Shown: positions 16,242-26,011 of the stretch, piece by piece
Layout of the letters: each line of letters begins with the position of its first letter
Numbering within the stretch: position 1 is the first letter of the stretch
Origin: UBA11574 sp963752565
GTDB lineage: Bacteria; Desulfobacterota; Desulfobacteria; Desulfobacterales; UBA11574
Assembly: GCA_963752565.1 (NCBI GenBank)
Contig: CAVVZC010000025.1
Coordinates: forward strand, 110,624-174,623
DNA: 64,000 nt
Reading direction: 5' to 3'
Made by a program: the position numbers and the translations under genes
Notes under the pieces: generated by a model
Database searches by the model: none
The model's input: only the letters and a program-made list of their open reading frames with translations
Told to the model about the DNA's origin: nothing

Positions 16242-18878
16242 CTATTCAAGTTCGGGTTTGATTTCTTCCACATAGTAGCATTCAATGATATCGCCAAGTT
16301 TGACATCATTATAATTATTGATGCCAATTCCGCATTCATAACCGCTTTGGACCTCTTTTACATCGTCTTTAAAATGACGAAGAGAAGAAACCTTGCCCTC
16401 ATAGGTCACAACCCAATCTCTGAGGATGCGTGCGAACTGGCCCCGTTCTATTTTACCTTCGGTTACATAACAGCCCGCTATGGCACCGACTTTAGGGACA
16501 TAAAACACTTCTCTCACTTCAGCTCTGCCAAGAGTCCGTTCTTCAAAAGTAGATGACATCATACCGACGATAGCATTTTTGACGTCTTTGATCACATTGT
16601 AAATAATATTATAGAAACGTATATCGACATTTTCTTCATGAGCAAGCATTTGAATTTTAGAGCTGGGACGTACATTAAAGCCTAAGATGATCGCATTCGA
16701 CACGGCAGCAAGAGAGATATCCGATTCATTCAAGGCCCCCGTTGCCGAATGGATGACACTAATCCTGACCTCCTCATTGGAAAGCTTGGTCAAAGCATCT
16801 GTGAGGGCTTCGATGGAACCGTGAACGTCGGCCTTTATAATGAGGTTCAGATCTTTAACCTCATTTTCCTGCAGCTTTTCATAAAGTTTTTCAAGGCTTA
16901 ACCTGCTGGTTTTAGCAAGTTCTTTTGACCGCTGCTTCTGAGTTCGATGCGAGCTGACCTGTTTAGCATCCTTCTCATCCGCTAATGCGATCATTTCATC
17001 TCCTGCATTGGGCACACCGGAAAGACCGATGATTTCCACCGGAGTTGAGGGAGCTGCGAATGGTACATGTCGTCCCCTGTCGTTCAGTAATGCACGTACT
17101 TTACCAAAGTGTACACCGCAGACCACTGGATCGTGAATTCTAAGGGTTCCTTCTTTAACCAGGATCGTTGCCACAGCACCTCTACCCGAATCCAGTTTGG
17201 CCTCAACGACGTGTCCTGCGGCGAGTTTATCCGGATTGGCTTTAAGTTCCAGCAGTTCAGCCTGCAAAAGTATCATTTCAAGTAAATCATCTATTCCTGT
17301 GTTTTCTTTTGCAGAGACCTGTACAAAGATGGTATCGCCACCCCAGTCTTCAGACACAATTCCTACATCGGCAAGCTCTCGCTGCACGCGATCAGGGGAT
17401 GCATCCGGCTTGTCCATTTTGTTAATTGCAACGATAATAGGAACTTCTGCGGCCTTGGAGTGGTTTATCGCCTCGATGGTTTGAGGCATAACACCGTCAT
17501 CAGCAGCAACGACCAGAATAACCAAATCGGTAATTTTAGCACCACGGGAACGCATTTCGGTAAAGGCTTCATGGCCCGGAGTATCCAAAAAGACGATTTG
17601 TCCTTTATCCGTTGTTACATTATAGGCGCCAATGTGTTGTGTAATACCCCCTGCTTCATTTTCCGTAACTTTGGTTTTCCTTATCACATCAAGAAGTGAT
17701 GTTTTTCCATGATCGACATGCCCCATTATGGTCACCACCGGGGGTCTTGAAAGGAGTGTGTCTGGATCATCCTTTTGTACCTTCAAAACAGTCTCCTCCT
17801 CAAAGGAGGCTTTTTCAAGTTCATATTCAAATTCTGCAGCAACGAGAACGGCGGTATCAAAGTCTATCACTTGATTCACCGTTGCCATGACACCCAAGTC
17901 CATTAATTTTATTATCATTTCACTGGCCTTTATCCCCATTCGTTTTGCCAGATCAGACAGGGCGATGGCATCATCGATTTTTATTCTGCGTTTAATGGCT
18001 TTGGGTATGGTAATCAACGGCTTTTGTTTAGCAGTCCCCGCTTTACCTTTAGCTGCCTTTCGTCCCTTTCGAGCTCGACGACCTTTGCCATAAAGATCCG
18101 CTCCCTCAACAACTTCCTTTTTCCGAAAGGAAATTTTCTTTTTGAAGAACTTTCTGTCCGTCACCCCTTCATCAGGTTTTTTTACCCATTTTTTCTTCTC
18201 TTTCTTTTTTTCTTTTATAGGCTCATCTTTTTGAATCGCTTTGCTTTCTGGTTTGGTTGTGCGTTTCGCTTTGAGTTTGGAAACAAGGTCTTTTTCGATC
18301 TCGGGCTCTTTTTCCTTGGGAGGAGGTGTTACAGGCAGTTTTATTATCTTTGCCGGCGTATCTTTTTTACGTCTTTTGGTTACTTTTTTGGGTTTTAATT
18401 TCTTTAGAACAGCGGCTTTTTTGGGTTTTTTTACAACCGGCTTTTCGGCTTTTTTAACACTTTCTTTTTCTATATCGGCTGTTTCTTCAACCGCTATTTC
18501 AGGGACCTCTTTCTTTTCAGGTTCTTGAGGTTCTTTTTTAGGGGGCAGCTCTTTGGCTTCAAGCATTTTTTCAGATGTTTGATCCTTAACTTCTATCTTT
18601 TCGGGACGCAATTCCGGTTCAGCACTTGTTTTAATTTTAACCGGTTTCCGTTTGACACGTTTTTTACGTCTTCTGATCAGTGTTGGCTTTATACGCGTTT
18701 CCTCAATTTCTTTTGCTGGCGAACCAAGAATCTTTCCTCTAATACGGTCTATGGTTTCACCATCAAGAGAACTCATATGACTTTTTACGTCAATATCCAT
18801 ATTCCGTATTTTTTCAAGAATCATTTTGTTGGTCATGTTAAGATCCCTGGCAAGTTCATATATTCTGATCTTTGCCAT
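16242..18878 (-). CDS. infB: Translation initiation factor IF-2
   Basis: The initiator-tRNA-carrying GTPase. 878 residues. Order of domains: an IF2_N module (IRIYELARDLNMTNKMILEK) at the start, a very Lys/Glu/Pro-rich linker from about 60 to 290, a second IF2_N module (ALSDLAKRMGIKASEMI), then the G domain with GHVDHGKT near 385, DTPGHEA near 435 and NKMD near 490, followed by domains II-IV. The GGGGG Shine-Dalgarno stretch is 5 bases before ATG 18878. It lies downstream of nusA (127-base gap, with no room for ylxR between them) and upstream of ylxP. Confidence 0.98.
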   Translation of the reverse strand: MAKIRIYELARDLNMTNKMILEKIRNMDIDVKSHMSSLDGETIDRIRGKILGSPAKEIEETRIKPTLIRRRKKRVKRKPVKIKTSAEPELRPEKIEVKDQTSEKMLEAKELPPKKEPQEPEKKEVPEIAVEETADIEKESVKKAEKPVVKKPKKAAVLKKLKPKKVTKRRKKDTPAKIIKLPVTPPPKEKEPEIEKDLVSKLKAKRTTKPESKAIQKDEPIKEKKKEKKKWVKKPDEGVTDRKFFKKKISFRKKEVVEGADLYGKGRRARKGRKAAKGKAGTAKQKPLITIPKAIKRRIKIDDAIALSDLAKRMGIKASEMIIKLMDLGVMATVNQVIDFDTAVLVAAEFEYELEKASFEEETVLKVQKDDPDTLLSRPPVVTIMGHVDHGKTSLLDVIRKTKVTENEAGGITQHIGAYNVTTDKGQIVFLDTPGHEAFTEMRSRGAKITDLVILVVAADDGVMPQTIEAINHSKAAEVPIIVAINKMDKPDASPDRVQRELADVGIVSEDWGGDTIFVQVSAKENTGIDDLLEMILLQAELLELKANPDKLAAGHVVEAKLDSGRGAVATILVKEGTLRIHDPVVCGVHFGKVRALLNDRGRHVPFAAPSTPVEIIGLSGVPNAGDEMIALADEKDAKQVSSHRTQKQRSKELAKTSRLSLEKLYEKLQENEVKDLNLIIKADVHGSIEALTDALTKLSNEEVRISVIHSATGALNESDISLAAVSNAIILGFNVRPSSKIQMLAHEENVDIRFYNIIYNVIKDVKNAIVGMMSSTFEERTLGRAEVREVFYVPKVGAIAGCYVTEGKIERGQFARILRDWVVTYEGKVSSLRHFKDDVKEVQSGYECGIGINNYNDVKLGDIIECYYVEEIKPELE

Positions 18879-19005
18879 CCAATCCCCCTAAAGTTATTTA
18901 TTTGTAGCCTGTCGTATGTGTTGGTTTTCTATTCCCTGCCATTAATTGGGTTGTCATCTTCAAACAGAGTTGTTTTTTTATTCGATTTTATTTTTGTCTT
19001 ACGGC

Positions 19006-20709
19006 CTATTTGTCCACGTGATGATTATTTTGCTGCTCAGTAGAATCTGGTTCTTTATCGTCCGATAATATCGTTTGTTCGGACAGATCCTCATCGCTGC
19101 CGGTTTGGTCTTCAGAGGCTTTTAAAGAATCCGATGCATCTGAAATATCATTGTCCTCATCGCTTCCGGTTTGGTCTTCAGGGGCTTTTAAAGAATCCGA
19201 TGCATCTGAAATATCATTGTCCTCATCGCTGCCGGTTTGGTCTTCAGGAGCTTTTAAAGAATCCGATACATCTGAAATATCATTGTGCTCATCGCTTCCG
19301 GTTTGGTCTTCAGAGGCTTTTAAAGAATCCGATGCATCTGAAATATCATTGTCCTCATCGCTTCCGGTTTGGTCTTCAGGGGCTTTTAAAGAATCCGATA
19401 CATCTGAAATATCATTGTCCCCATCTTCTTCTTCCGGCATAGCTTCTTTGGATGTTTCATCAGATTGATCCTTAATTAATAGATACTCCTTTCCAGCCTC
19501 AATAAGTTGTATGGCTTTTTCTTCAGTAATATCTCTTATTTGAATGAGATCTTCTACAGAGGCTTTGCTAAGTTCATATGCAGAATAAAAGCCTTTTTCA
19601 TACAATGCATCCGCCAGACTGATCCCAAGATCCGGCAGTGATACAAGAGAATCATAGCCGTCCTGCATGGCTTCACTGTAACGTGTTTCACTGATGACAT
19701 CGAGGTGCCATTTGGTCAACTTTGAAGCCAGCCGTACATTCTGTCCTTTTTTCCCGATGGCGATTGAAAGAAATTCATCAGGAACAATGACTTCCATGGA
19801 ACGATCCTCTTCGTCTATGATAACTCTTGAAATTTCCGCAGGTGAAAGTGCATTGCACACAAATCTTGCAGGATCAATATGATATGGAATAATATCTATT
19901 TTTTCACCTCTGAGTTCCTGTACAACGTTTTGTACACGGCTGCCTTTCATTCCGACGCAAGCGCCAACGGGATCTATATCAGAATCGTTTGAAGCTACTG
20001 CAAATTTTGCCCGTATGCCGGGTTCACGCGTGGCCCCGATAATGGTGACGATTCCCTCGTTTATTTCTGGCACCTCTGTTTTAAAAAGGGCGATTAAAAA
20101 GTCGGGATGCGTTCTTGAAAGAACAATTTGCGGACCGCGTGTGTCGTAAAGGACATCAATAATGTATGCCCTCATGCGATCGCCACGACGGTAGGATTCC
20201 TTTGGGATCTGTTCTCGAGTTGGAAGGATTCCTTCTGTATGCCCAAGATTAACAACAATATCGTTCCGATCAAAACGCTGAACGATTCCGTTGATGATTT
20301 CACCCTTTCGGTCAATAAAGCTGGAATAGACGGCATCTCTTTCAGCATCTTTCATTTTCTGTATAATGACCTGCTTGGCAGACTGAGCAGCGATGCGCCC
20401 GAAGGTGGTCGTGTCCATTTTTGTCCCGAGGCTATCGCCGATTTCACATTCCGGATCCAGCTTTCGTCCCTCTTCCATGCTGATTTGCAGATCAGGTTCT
20501 GTAACGATTTCGGCAACATCTTTAAACTGGAAGACCTCTATTTCGCCGGTCGATTCATTGTATTGAACTTCAATATCGACGTTGCTCCCAAATTTTTTCC
20601 TCGCAGCAGATACTAAAGCCTCCTCAAGAGCCTTGATTAAAATTTCACGGTTAATGCCCTTGTCTCGACTCACCTGTTCGACAACGCGCTTTATGTCTGA
20701 TATAAACAT
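19006..20709 (-). CDS. nusA: Transcription factor NusA with an acidic tandem-repeat tail
   Basis: Binds RNA polymerase and controls pausing, termination and antitermination. Residues 1-125 are the NTD (FISDIKRVVEQVSRDKGI, EEALVSAARKKFG), then S1 (NGIVQRFDRNDIVVNLG), two KH domains (VGACVGMKGSRVQ; IAIGKKGQNVRLASKLT near 320) and one helix-hairpin-helix-like unit up to about 425. The rest is unusual: five near-identical 22-residue acidic repeats (consensus NDISDASDSLKAPEDQTGSD) spanning about residues 430-540. E. coli NusA has acidic C-terminal AR domains, but not this sequence. GGAG precedes the ATG. It is flanked by rimP and infB. Confidence 0.97.
   Translation of the reverse strand: MFISDIKRVVEQVSRDKGINREILIKALEEALVSAARKKFGSNVDIEVQYNESTGEIEVFQFKDVAEIVTEPDLQISMEEGRKLDPECEIGDSLGTKMDTTTFGRIAAQSAKQVIIQKMKDAERDAVYSSFIDRKGEIINGIVQRFDRNDIVVNLGHTEGILPTREQIPKESYRRGDRMRAYIIDVLYDTRGPQIVLSRTHPDFLIALFKTEVPEINEGIVTIIGATREPGIRAKFAVASNDSDIDPVGACVGMKGSRVQNVVQELRGEKIDIIPYHIDPARFVCNALSPAEISRVIIDEEDRSMEVIVPDEFLSIAIGKKGQNVRLASKLTKWHLDVISETRYSEAMQDGYDSLVSLPDLGISLADALYEKGFYSAYELSKASVEDLIQIRDITEEKAIQLIEAGKEYLLIKDQSDETSKEAMPEEEDGDNDISDVSDSLKAPEDQTGSDEDNDISDASDSLKASEDQTGSDEHNDISDVSDSLKAPEDQTGSDEDNDISDASDSLKAPEDQTGSDEDNDISDASDSLKASEDQTGSDEDLSEQTILSDDKEPDSTEQQNNHHVDK
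19091..19422 (-). repeat. Five 66-bp tandem repeats inside nusA
   Basis: A 66-base unit (22 codons) occurs about five times with few differences, mostly single changes such as GCATCT/ACATCT and AGGGGC/AGAGGC. The frame is kept throughout. High identity between units indicates recent slippage or unequal recombination, so copy number may vary between strains. It is coding, not a CRISPR array: there are no unique spacers. Confidence 0.92.
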
Positions 20710-20728
20710 CCGTTATCTCCACTATTAT

Positions 20729-21271
20729 TTATTTAGAGATGTTATTTGCAAGCTTGGCTGTTACAATCTCATGATACGGAATAGCCACTATTTGATCATC
20801 GATCGAAACTTTTACCACATCTTCTGATATGCCCAGCAGAACACCATTGATTTTCTTTTTACCGCCAACAGACGGATTGGTTCTAATATTTACTCGGTTT
20901 CCTTTGAATCTATCAAAGTCGCGCTTTTTCCCCAGCGGCCGATTCTGTCCCGGCGATGAGACTTCCAGGTTGTACGGCCCCGTATCTTCAAGATATACAT
21001 CCAACATGTCACTCGATTGACGACTGATATGGATGCAATCATCCAAGGTCACTCCACCGGGTTTGTCGATATAAAGACGAAATATTCTGCCTCTGGCTTC
21101 ACGTTGGCACTCCAGGTGCACCAGTTCCATCCCCTCGGTCTCACACAGTGGATCTAATAAATCTTTTGTCTGGGCAATCATTCTTTTCATATTATCCGGT
21201 GACCCATTTTTTTGTTTCCGGCTTTTGTCTTTCGACCTTTTATGGCCCTTTTTCCCCTTTTTCCTTTTCAA
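20729..21271 (-). CDS. rimP: Ribosome maturation factor RimP
   Basis: Needed for 30S subunit maturation. The core from about residue 33 is a typical RimP: LLDPLCETEGMELVHLEC, RLYIDKPGGVTLDDCIHISR, and YNLEVSSPGQNRPLGKKRDF, then a C-terminal SH3-like part. The open frame has a 27-residue Lys/Arg/Ser-rich N-terminal extension from a TTG at 21271 with a poor ribosome site; an ATG at residue 28 (MKRMIAQ) is the alternative start and would give about the usual 150 residues. First gene of the nusA operon, behind a terminator at 21292-21325. Confidence 0.93.
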   Translation of the reverse strand: MKRKKGKKGHKRSKDKSRKQKNGSPDNMKRMIAQTKDLLDPLCETEGMELVHLECQREARGRIFRLYIDKPGGVTLDDCIHISRQSSDMLDVYLEDTGPYNLEVSSPGQNRPLGKKRDFDRFKGNRVNIRTNPSVGGKKKINGVLLGISEDVVKVSIDDQIVAIPYHEIVTAKLANNISK

Positions 21272-21291
21272 TGGTCTTTTAACTTTCGCTC

Positions 21292-21325
21292 CATAAAAAA
21301 AACAAAAACGGGCTGTCGCCCGTTT
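21292..21325 (-). terminator. Terminator of the tRNA-Gly transcript
   Basis: On the minus strand AAACGGGC-GACA-GCCCGTTT forms a perfect 8-bp stem followed by a T-rich run (TTTTTGTTTTTTTT). It separates tRNA-Gly from the rimP-nusA operon. Confidence 0.88.
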
Positions 21326-21470
21326 CTTCTCATACAGGTAGATCTATTGGTGGATTGAAAAACTTTACCTGTTCATTTAATTACCCATGCGAGAAAAATT
21401 AAATCCAAATCACATCTACATTGCCAGAATCTAAACTCAGCAACCTTTATCATGAAAAGGCGACCTTCAA

Positions 21471-21545
21471 TGGAGCGGGCAACGAGATTTGAACTCGCGA
21501 CTCCAAGCTTGGGAAGCTTGTACTCTACCACTGAGTTATGCCCGC
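21471..21545 (-). tRNA. tRNA-Gly (anticodon CCC)
   Basis: A 75-base tRNA. The acceptor stem GCGGGCA pairs with TGCCCGC, followed by T and an encoded CCA. The D-arm contains AGTGGTAGAG. The anticodon stem CAAGC/GCTTG encloses the loop TTCCCAA, giving anticodon CCC. The T-arm GTTCAAATC is normal. It reads GGG codons. A terminator lies 145 bases downstream, so it is probably transcribed alone or with the MerR gene upstream. Confidence 0.96.
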
Positions 21546-21631
21546 CCATTAATAAACACAAAACTATTACAAAAGATATGCCTTGTCAATATTTTTCAAT
21601 AATAATTTTAAAGGTAAAAATGAGAGACGGA

Positions 21632-21979
21632 TCAGGTTAATAGATCGCGGATTTTTTGAAGTTCGGTGCAGATTTCTTGGAGGATGTCGGTAGCAGGCTT
21701 TTCCCTTTGTCCGGTGGGCTTAATTTTTAATCGTTGCTTGGCGCCCTCAATGGTGAATTTTTTTTCATATAAGAGATGCTTGATCCATATAATCAGCTCT
21801 ACATCTTTTTTCCTATACAATCTCTGACCCGAGGGGGTTCGTTTTGGGTTTATCTTTTTAAACTCCGACTCCCAAAATCTTAGAACATATGCCGGTACGC
21901 CGACAATCGAGCTGACTTCTCCAACTTTGAAGTAAAGTTTGTCCGGTAATTCTTTTTGATAGGGTGTATTGTTTTGCAT
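21632..21979 (-). CDS. MerR-family transcriptional regulator
   Basis: A 115-residue protein with an N-terminal winged helix of MerR type: YFKVGEVSSIVGVPAYVLRF (residues 15-34), then RTPSGQRLYRKKDVELI. The C-terminal part is a short helix (LQEICTELQKIRDLLT) that likely dimerises; there is no effector domain or Cys ligand cluster. Small MerR proteins of this type commonly follow pheT/ihfA in proteobacteria and deltaproteobacteria. Here it follows pheT by about 120 bases in the same direction. The target is unknown. Confidence 0.9.
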   Translation of the reverse strand: MQNNTPYQKELPDKLYFKVGEVSSIVGVPAYVLRFWESEFKKINPKRTPSGQRLYRKKDVELIIWIKHLLYEKKFTIEGAKQRLKIKPTGQREKPATDILQEICTELQKIRDLLT

Positions 21980-22102
21980 GTTAATGCTTTAACAAAGACC
22001 TATTGGATAAGACCTATTAGCGATTTTAGCAATGTATATTTATCTATAATTATTAATTTTTTATATTCCTGTCACTATTTGAAACGCTCAGTTTAAGAAA
22101 AA

Positions 22103-24523
22103 CTATTCGGCCGGCAAGGTTGCATCAAACGTTTTTATGAGCTGGTTTGTAATGGCTTTATGAATACGATTAACTCTGTTATCCTCCAAGGTTTCTTCTG
22201 AAGATCTATAGGTTATTCTAAAGGAGACACTTTTTTTCCCTTTTGGAATCGGATTCCCGCCAAAAACATCAAACAGATGTAAATGTTCCACCAGTTTTTC
22301 TTTGAGCATTTCGACGGTTTTTATAATTTTATACGTTTCAATAGCATTGTCAATGATAAGTGTGATGTCCCTTGATGTTGACGGAAACTTTGGGATGGGG
22401 CGGGCGGATTTCGTGTCCGGGACCGATTGAATGAGTCGGTCGAAGTTAAGCTCAAAGATAAATGCCGTTTGCTTCAAATCATAATTTCGAAGTACTTTAG
22501 GATGGACTTCTCCCACAAGGCCTATCGGTTCATTTTTATCAAGAATTCGTGCCGTAAATCCAGGTCTTGTATAAAAACAGAATTCCGGCGGCATCCGCGT
22601 GAACGTGGTCTTTTCAATTCCGAGGTTTTTTAAGAGCTCTTCAAGCACACCTTTTGTATCGTAAAAATCACAATTGATCTCCTTGGAGGACCAGACCGAA
22701 TCGACGCTGGTTCCTGTCCAGAGCCCTGCCAGCATTTCAATTTCATCAGGCTGATTGTCCTTTTGGCCGGTGTGAAAAAAGACATGACCGATCTCAAAAA
22801 ACTTAAGATTTTTATTTTGTACCGATATATTGAGCTTCATCGTTTCAAGAAGACCCGGGATGAGAGATGTTCGCATAACCGTCTGATCTTCAGAGATCGG
22901 GTTGAGGATGTCCACCATTTTTCTTTTGGGATCATCTGGTGGAAGTTCGAGATGATCGCAAGACTGTTTGCTGATAAAACTGTAATTTATGGCTTCACTG
23001 AATCCCAGGCCGGTCATCAGCACTTTTGTTCGGTCCCTTAAATCGATTTTATTGTCCGGATGTCTGGCTTCAGCGGGGATCAGTGGAAACGTTGTTTCGA
23101 TGTTATTGTAGCCGAATAGCCGGGCAATTTCTTCCGTAATATCTTCAAATCTTTTGATGTCGACCCTGCATGAGAGTGGCGTTACCTGAAGTTTGTCCTC
23201 ATCTATTTTTTTAACTTTAAATTCAATCGACGTTAAATATTTTTCTATGGCGGCAGCATCCAACCGGGTGCCCAGGTGTCGGTTTAAGCGCCGGGAACTT
23301 ATATCTATGGTTGTTTCAGAAAAAGGAAGCGGATATTCATCGATGACCCCTTTAACACATTTGCCGCCGCCGATTTCAGTAATGAGTTGTGTTGCCCGAT
23401 TTAATGCAGTGATGGTTCCATCGGGGTCCACGCCACGTTCGAAACGGTGGGATGCATCTGTGTTTAGGCCCGTTTTTTTTGAAGTTTTTCGAATGCAAAC
23501 CGGATCAAAATACGCGCTTTCAAGAAGAATATTTGTTGTGGTATCTTCAATTTCTGAATTGAGCCCGCCCATGACGCCTGCGATGGCCACCGGTTTTTCC
23601 CCATCGCAAATCATCAGCATTTCCGGATCAAGGCGGCGTTCTTTCCCGTCCAGGGTTATAAAGGTTTCGTTTTCTTGAGCCGTTCGCACCACAATTCGGT
23701 TTTCAGCAAGACGGTCAAAGTCAAAGGCATGCAGCGGTTGGCCGGTCTCCATCATAACGAAGTTGGTAATATCCACCATATTGTTGATCGGTTTTAAACC
23801 TACCGAAACCAAGCGGTCCTGGAGCCAAAAAGGAGAGGGACCAATGGTAACATCGAAAATAAGGCTGGCAGCATATCTCGGACAAAGGGCGGGGGCTATT
23901 ATTGTCACTGAGGTGTGATTGGCGATATCACCCATTGATTCCGGCAGATAAATTTCAGGATATGTCACCCTTTTATTTTCAATTGCGCCAATTTCGCGAG
24001 CTGTTCCGATGATACTGAGGCAGTCCGGTCTGTTGGGCGTCAGATCGATTTCCAATACCGGGTCTGACAGTCCAAGGGCCTTATTCAGTGAATCGCCCAC
24101 CGATAGATTTTTGCCCAGCTCCATAATACCATGTCCGTTGCTGCCGAGTCCCAATTCGAGTTCGCTGCAGAGCATTCCTTCCGAGGTTTCTCCACGGATG
24201 ATATTTTTTTCAAGAACGGTTCCTTTTGGGAAACGGGTCCCTGGAATGGCGCACGGTACAAGCATATCTGTTTTGACATTAGGTGCCCCACAAACAACAG
24301 AAATGATATCTCCACCGATATCTACGCTACAGAGTTTCAACTTATCAGAATTTGGATGGGGATCAATATTGACGATCCGTCCGACATGAACACTGTTCAA
24401 ATAGTCGTATCGGTCCGAAACGGCTTCAACTTCAAGTCCGGCCATGGTGAGAGCATCAGCCAGATCATTTGCATTCAGGTTAATACTAACGTACTCTTTT
24501 AACCAGCTTAAGCTGACCTTCAT
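22103..24523 (-). CDS. pheT: Phenylalanyl-tRNA synthetase beta chain
   Basis: The tRNA-binding and editing subunit of the (alpha-beta)2 enzyme. 806 residues. The N-terminal EMAP/tRNA-binding domain (VGRIVNIDPHPNSDKLKLC, residues 47-65), B3/B4 editing region (ITNFVMMETGQPLHAFDFDRL, and EIDLTPNRPDCLSIIG), B5 domain, catalytic-like core, and a C-terminal FDX-ACB anticodon-binding domain (FPSTSRDITLII to the end) are all visible. It begins 2 bases before the pheS stop, so it is coupled to pheS. Confidence 0.98.
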   Translation of the reverse strand: MKVSLSWLKEYVSINLNANDLADALTMAGLEVEAVSDRYDYLNSVHVGRIVNIDPHPNSDKLKLCSVDIGGDIISVVCGAPNVKTDMLVPCAIPGTRFPKGTVLEKNIIRGETSEGMLCSELELGLGSNGHGIMELGKNLSVGDSLNKALGLSDPVLEIDLTPNRPDCLSIIGTAREIGAIENKRVTYPEIYLPESMGDIANHTSVTIIAPALCPRYAASLIFDVTIGPSPFWLQDRLVSVGLKPINNMVDITNFVMMETGQPLHAFDFDRLAENRIVVRTAQENETFITLDGKERRLDPEMLMICDGEKPVAIAGVMGGLNSEIEDTTTNILLESAYFDPVCIRKTSKKTGLNTDASHRFERGVDPDGTITALNRATQLITEIGGGKCVKGVIDEYPLPFSETTIDISSRRLNRHLGTRLDAAAIEKYLTSIEFKVKKIDEDKLQVTPLSCRVDIKRFEDITEEIARLFGYNNIETTFPLIPAEARHPDNKIDLRDRTKVLMTGLGFSEAINYSFISKQSCDHLELPPDDPKRKMVDILNPISEDQTVMRTSLIPGLLETMKLNISVQNKNLKFFEIGHVFFHTGQKDNQPDEIEMLAGLWTGTSVDSVWSSKEINCDFYDTKGVLEELLKNLGIEKTTFTRMPPEFCFYTRPGFTARILDKNEPIGLVGEVHPKVLRNYDLKQTAFIFELNFDRLIQSVPDTKSARPIPKFPSTSRDITLIIDNAIETYKIIKTVEMLKEKLVEHLHLFDVFGGNPIPKGKKSVSFRITYRSSEETLEDNRVNRIHKAITNQLIKTFDATLPAE

Positions 24524-24524
24524 G

Positions 24525-25532
24525 TTAAAATTGCCTTAAAAATCTTAGATCATTTTCAAAATATTTTCGGATGTCATCAATACCGTATTTCAACATGGCA
24601 ATCCGTTCCACTCCCATTCCGAAAGCAAATCCGGTATATCGGGTTGTATCGTATCCAACATTTTCAAACACAGCCGGATGAACCATGCCGGAACCCAGAA
24701 CTTCCAGCCAGCCGGTTTTTGAGCATACCCTGCAGCCCTCGCCTTTGCATATAACGCATCGGATATCGACCTCGGCACTGGGTTCGGTAAAAGGGAAAAA
24801 GCTGGGTCGAAATCTCAGACTGGTTTCCGGGTCAAACATTTGATGGACAAAGGTTGTCAGAATGCCCTTAAGATCCCCGAAGGATATATTTTTATCAACC
24901 AGAAGCCCTTCAACCTGATGAAACATGGGTGTGTGTGTCAAGTCGGAATCACATCGATAGACCTTACCGGGTGCAACAATCCTCACTGGAGGATTCTGCT
25001 TTTCCATTATTCGGGGCTGGGTCGGTGAGGTGTGGGTTCTCAGAACGATGTCTTTGGATATATAAAACGTGTCCTGCATGTCCCTTGCCGGGTGATTTTT
25101 GGGAATATTCAGCGCTTCAAAGTTATAATAATCGGTTTCAACCTCAGGCCCTTCAACAATGTCAAAACCCAGCCGGATAAAAATGTCGCAAATTTTCTGG
25201 GTAATCTGAGTGATGGGATGTAAAGACCCTCGTGGTGTCACTCTTCCAGGGAGTGATACATCAATCTGGCCGCCGGTTTTCCAAGAGGATGTTTCAAGCG
25301 CTTTCAGAGCGTTTTTGAATAATACGTCGAGATTTTTTTTTGTCTCGTTCGCTTTCTTCCCGGCTTCCGGTCTGATTTCTTCGGGCAGGTTAGAAATGTT
25401 TCTTAAAAATTGGGTCACCGCTCCTTTTCGACCCAGGTAGCGGATAGAAATGGCCTTGATACTTTCTGCATCGGAAGCAGATTCAAGTTCCTTCAGTGCA
25501 TCTTGGTGAATCTGTTCAATGGTTTTTTCCAA
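24525..25532 (-). CDS. pheS: Phenylalanyl-tRNA synthetase alpha chain
   Basis: The catalytic subunit that activates Phe and charges tRNA-Phe. 335 residues, normal size. An N-terminal coiled coil (residues 1-85) is followed by the class II core: ITQITQKICDIFIRLGF (motif 1), LRTHTSPTQ and GKVYRCDSDLTHTPMFHQVE (motif 2), and FAFGMGVERIAML (motif 3). The region CVICKGEGCRVC is a four-Cys cluster seen in some PheS proteins. The start appears to be TTG at 25532. It lies 97 bases after rplT. Confidence 0.98.
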   Translation of the reverse strand: MEKTIEQIHQDALKELESASDAESIKAISIRYLGRKGAVTQFLRNISNLPEEIRPEAGKKANETKKNLDVLFKNALKALETSSWKTGGQIDVSLPGRVTPRGSLHPITQITQKICDIFIRLGFDIVEGPEVETDYYNFEALNIPKNHPARDMQDTFYISKDIVLRTHTSPTQPRIMEKQNPPVRIVAPGKVYRCDSDLTHTPMFHQVEGLLVDKNISFGDLKGILTTFVHQMFDPETSLRFRPSFFPFTEPSAEVDIRCVICKGEGCRVCSKTGWLEVLGSGMVHPAVFENVGYDTTRYTGFAFGMGVERIAMLKYGIDDIRKYFENDLRFLRQF

Positions 25533-25629
25533 TGTTAAGTTCTACCTGTTCCTTAGTCGGTGTCCATCCATAGTTGGGAAATTAGACCTTAAGTTTCGCA
25601 TCCATAAGAAAGGCTGATCCGGATTATAA

Positions 25630-25980
25630 TCATAATTGTTCCGAGGCCAGACTGACAATTTGACTAAAACCCGAAGGATCAGATATTGCTAACTCTGCCA
25701 ACACTTTTCGGTCCAACTCAACACCGGCAAGTTTCAACCCGTGAATGAATTTGCTGTAAGACAGATTGTTCATGCGTGCCGCAGCATTAATTCTGGCGAT
25801 CCAGAGTTTTCTAAAGTCACGTTTTCGCACTCTGCGATCCCGATATGCATACATGAGTGCCTTATCAACAGCGTCCGTTGCTGTGCGAAATAATTTGCTA
25901 CGGCCGCCACGAAACCCTTTGGCTAATTTTAAGACCTTTTTTCTGCGTCTTCTTGCTTTAAAACCTCTTTTAACTCGCAT
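25630..25980 (-). CDS. rplT: 50S ribosomal protein L20
   Basis: 116 residues, the normal size. The basic N-terminus RVKRGFKARRRRKKVLKLAK, the GFRGGRSKLFRTA block and the C-terminal SYSKFIHGLKLAGVELDRKV are classic. L20 is needed for early 50S assembly and in many bacteria represses its own operon by binding leader RNA. It follows rpmI by 31 bases. Confidence 0.98.
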   Translation of the reverse strand: MRVKRGFKARRRRKKVLKLAKGFRGGRSKLFRTATDAVDKALMYAYRDRRVRKRDFRKLWIARINAAARMNNLSYSKFIHGLKLAGVELDRKVLAELAISDPSGFSQIVSLASEQL

Positions 25981-26011
25981 TAATTTTCTCCTAAACCTTT
26001 ATCCAAATCCG

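Noticed and set aside
19134..19468. Plus-strand repetitive open frames over the nusA tail, and a CRISPR-like look of the 66-bp units
   Set aside because: Units are contiguous, with no unique spacers, and they keep the nusA frame. Hence coding tandem repeats, not CRISPR, and the plus frames are shadows.
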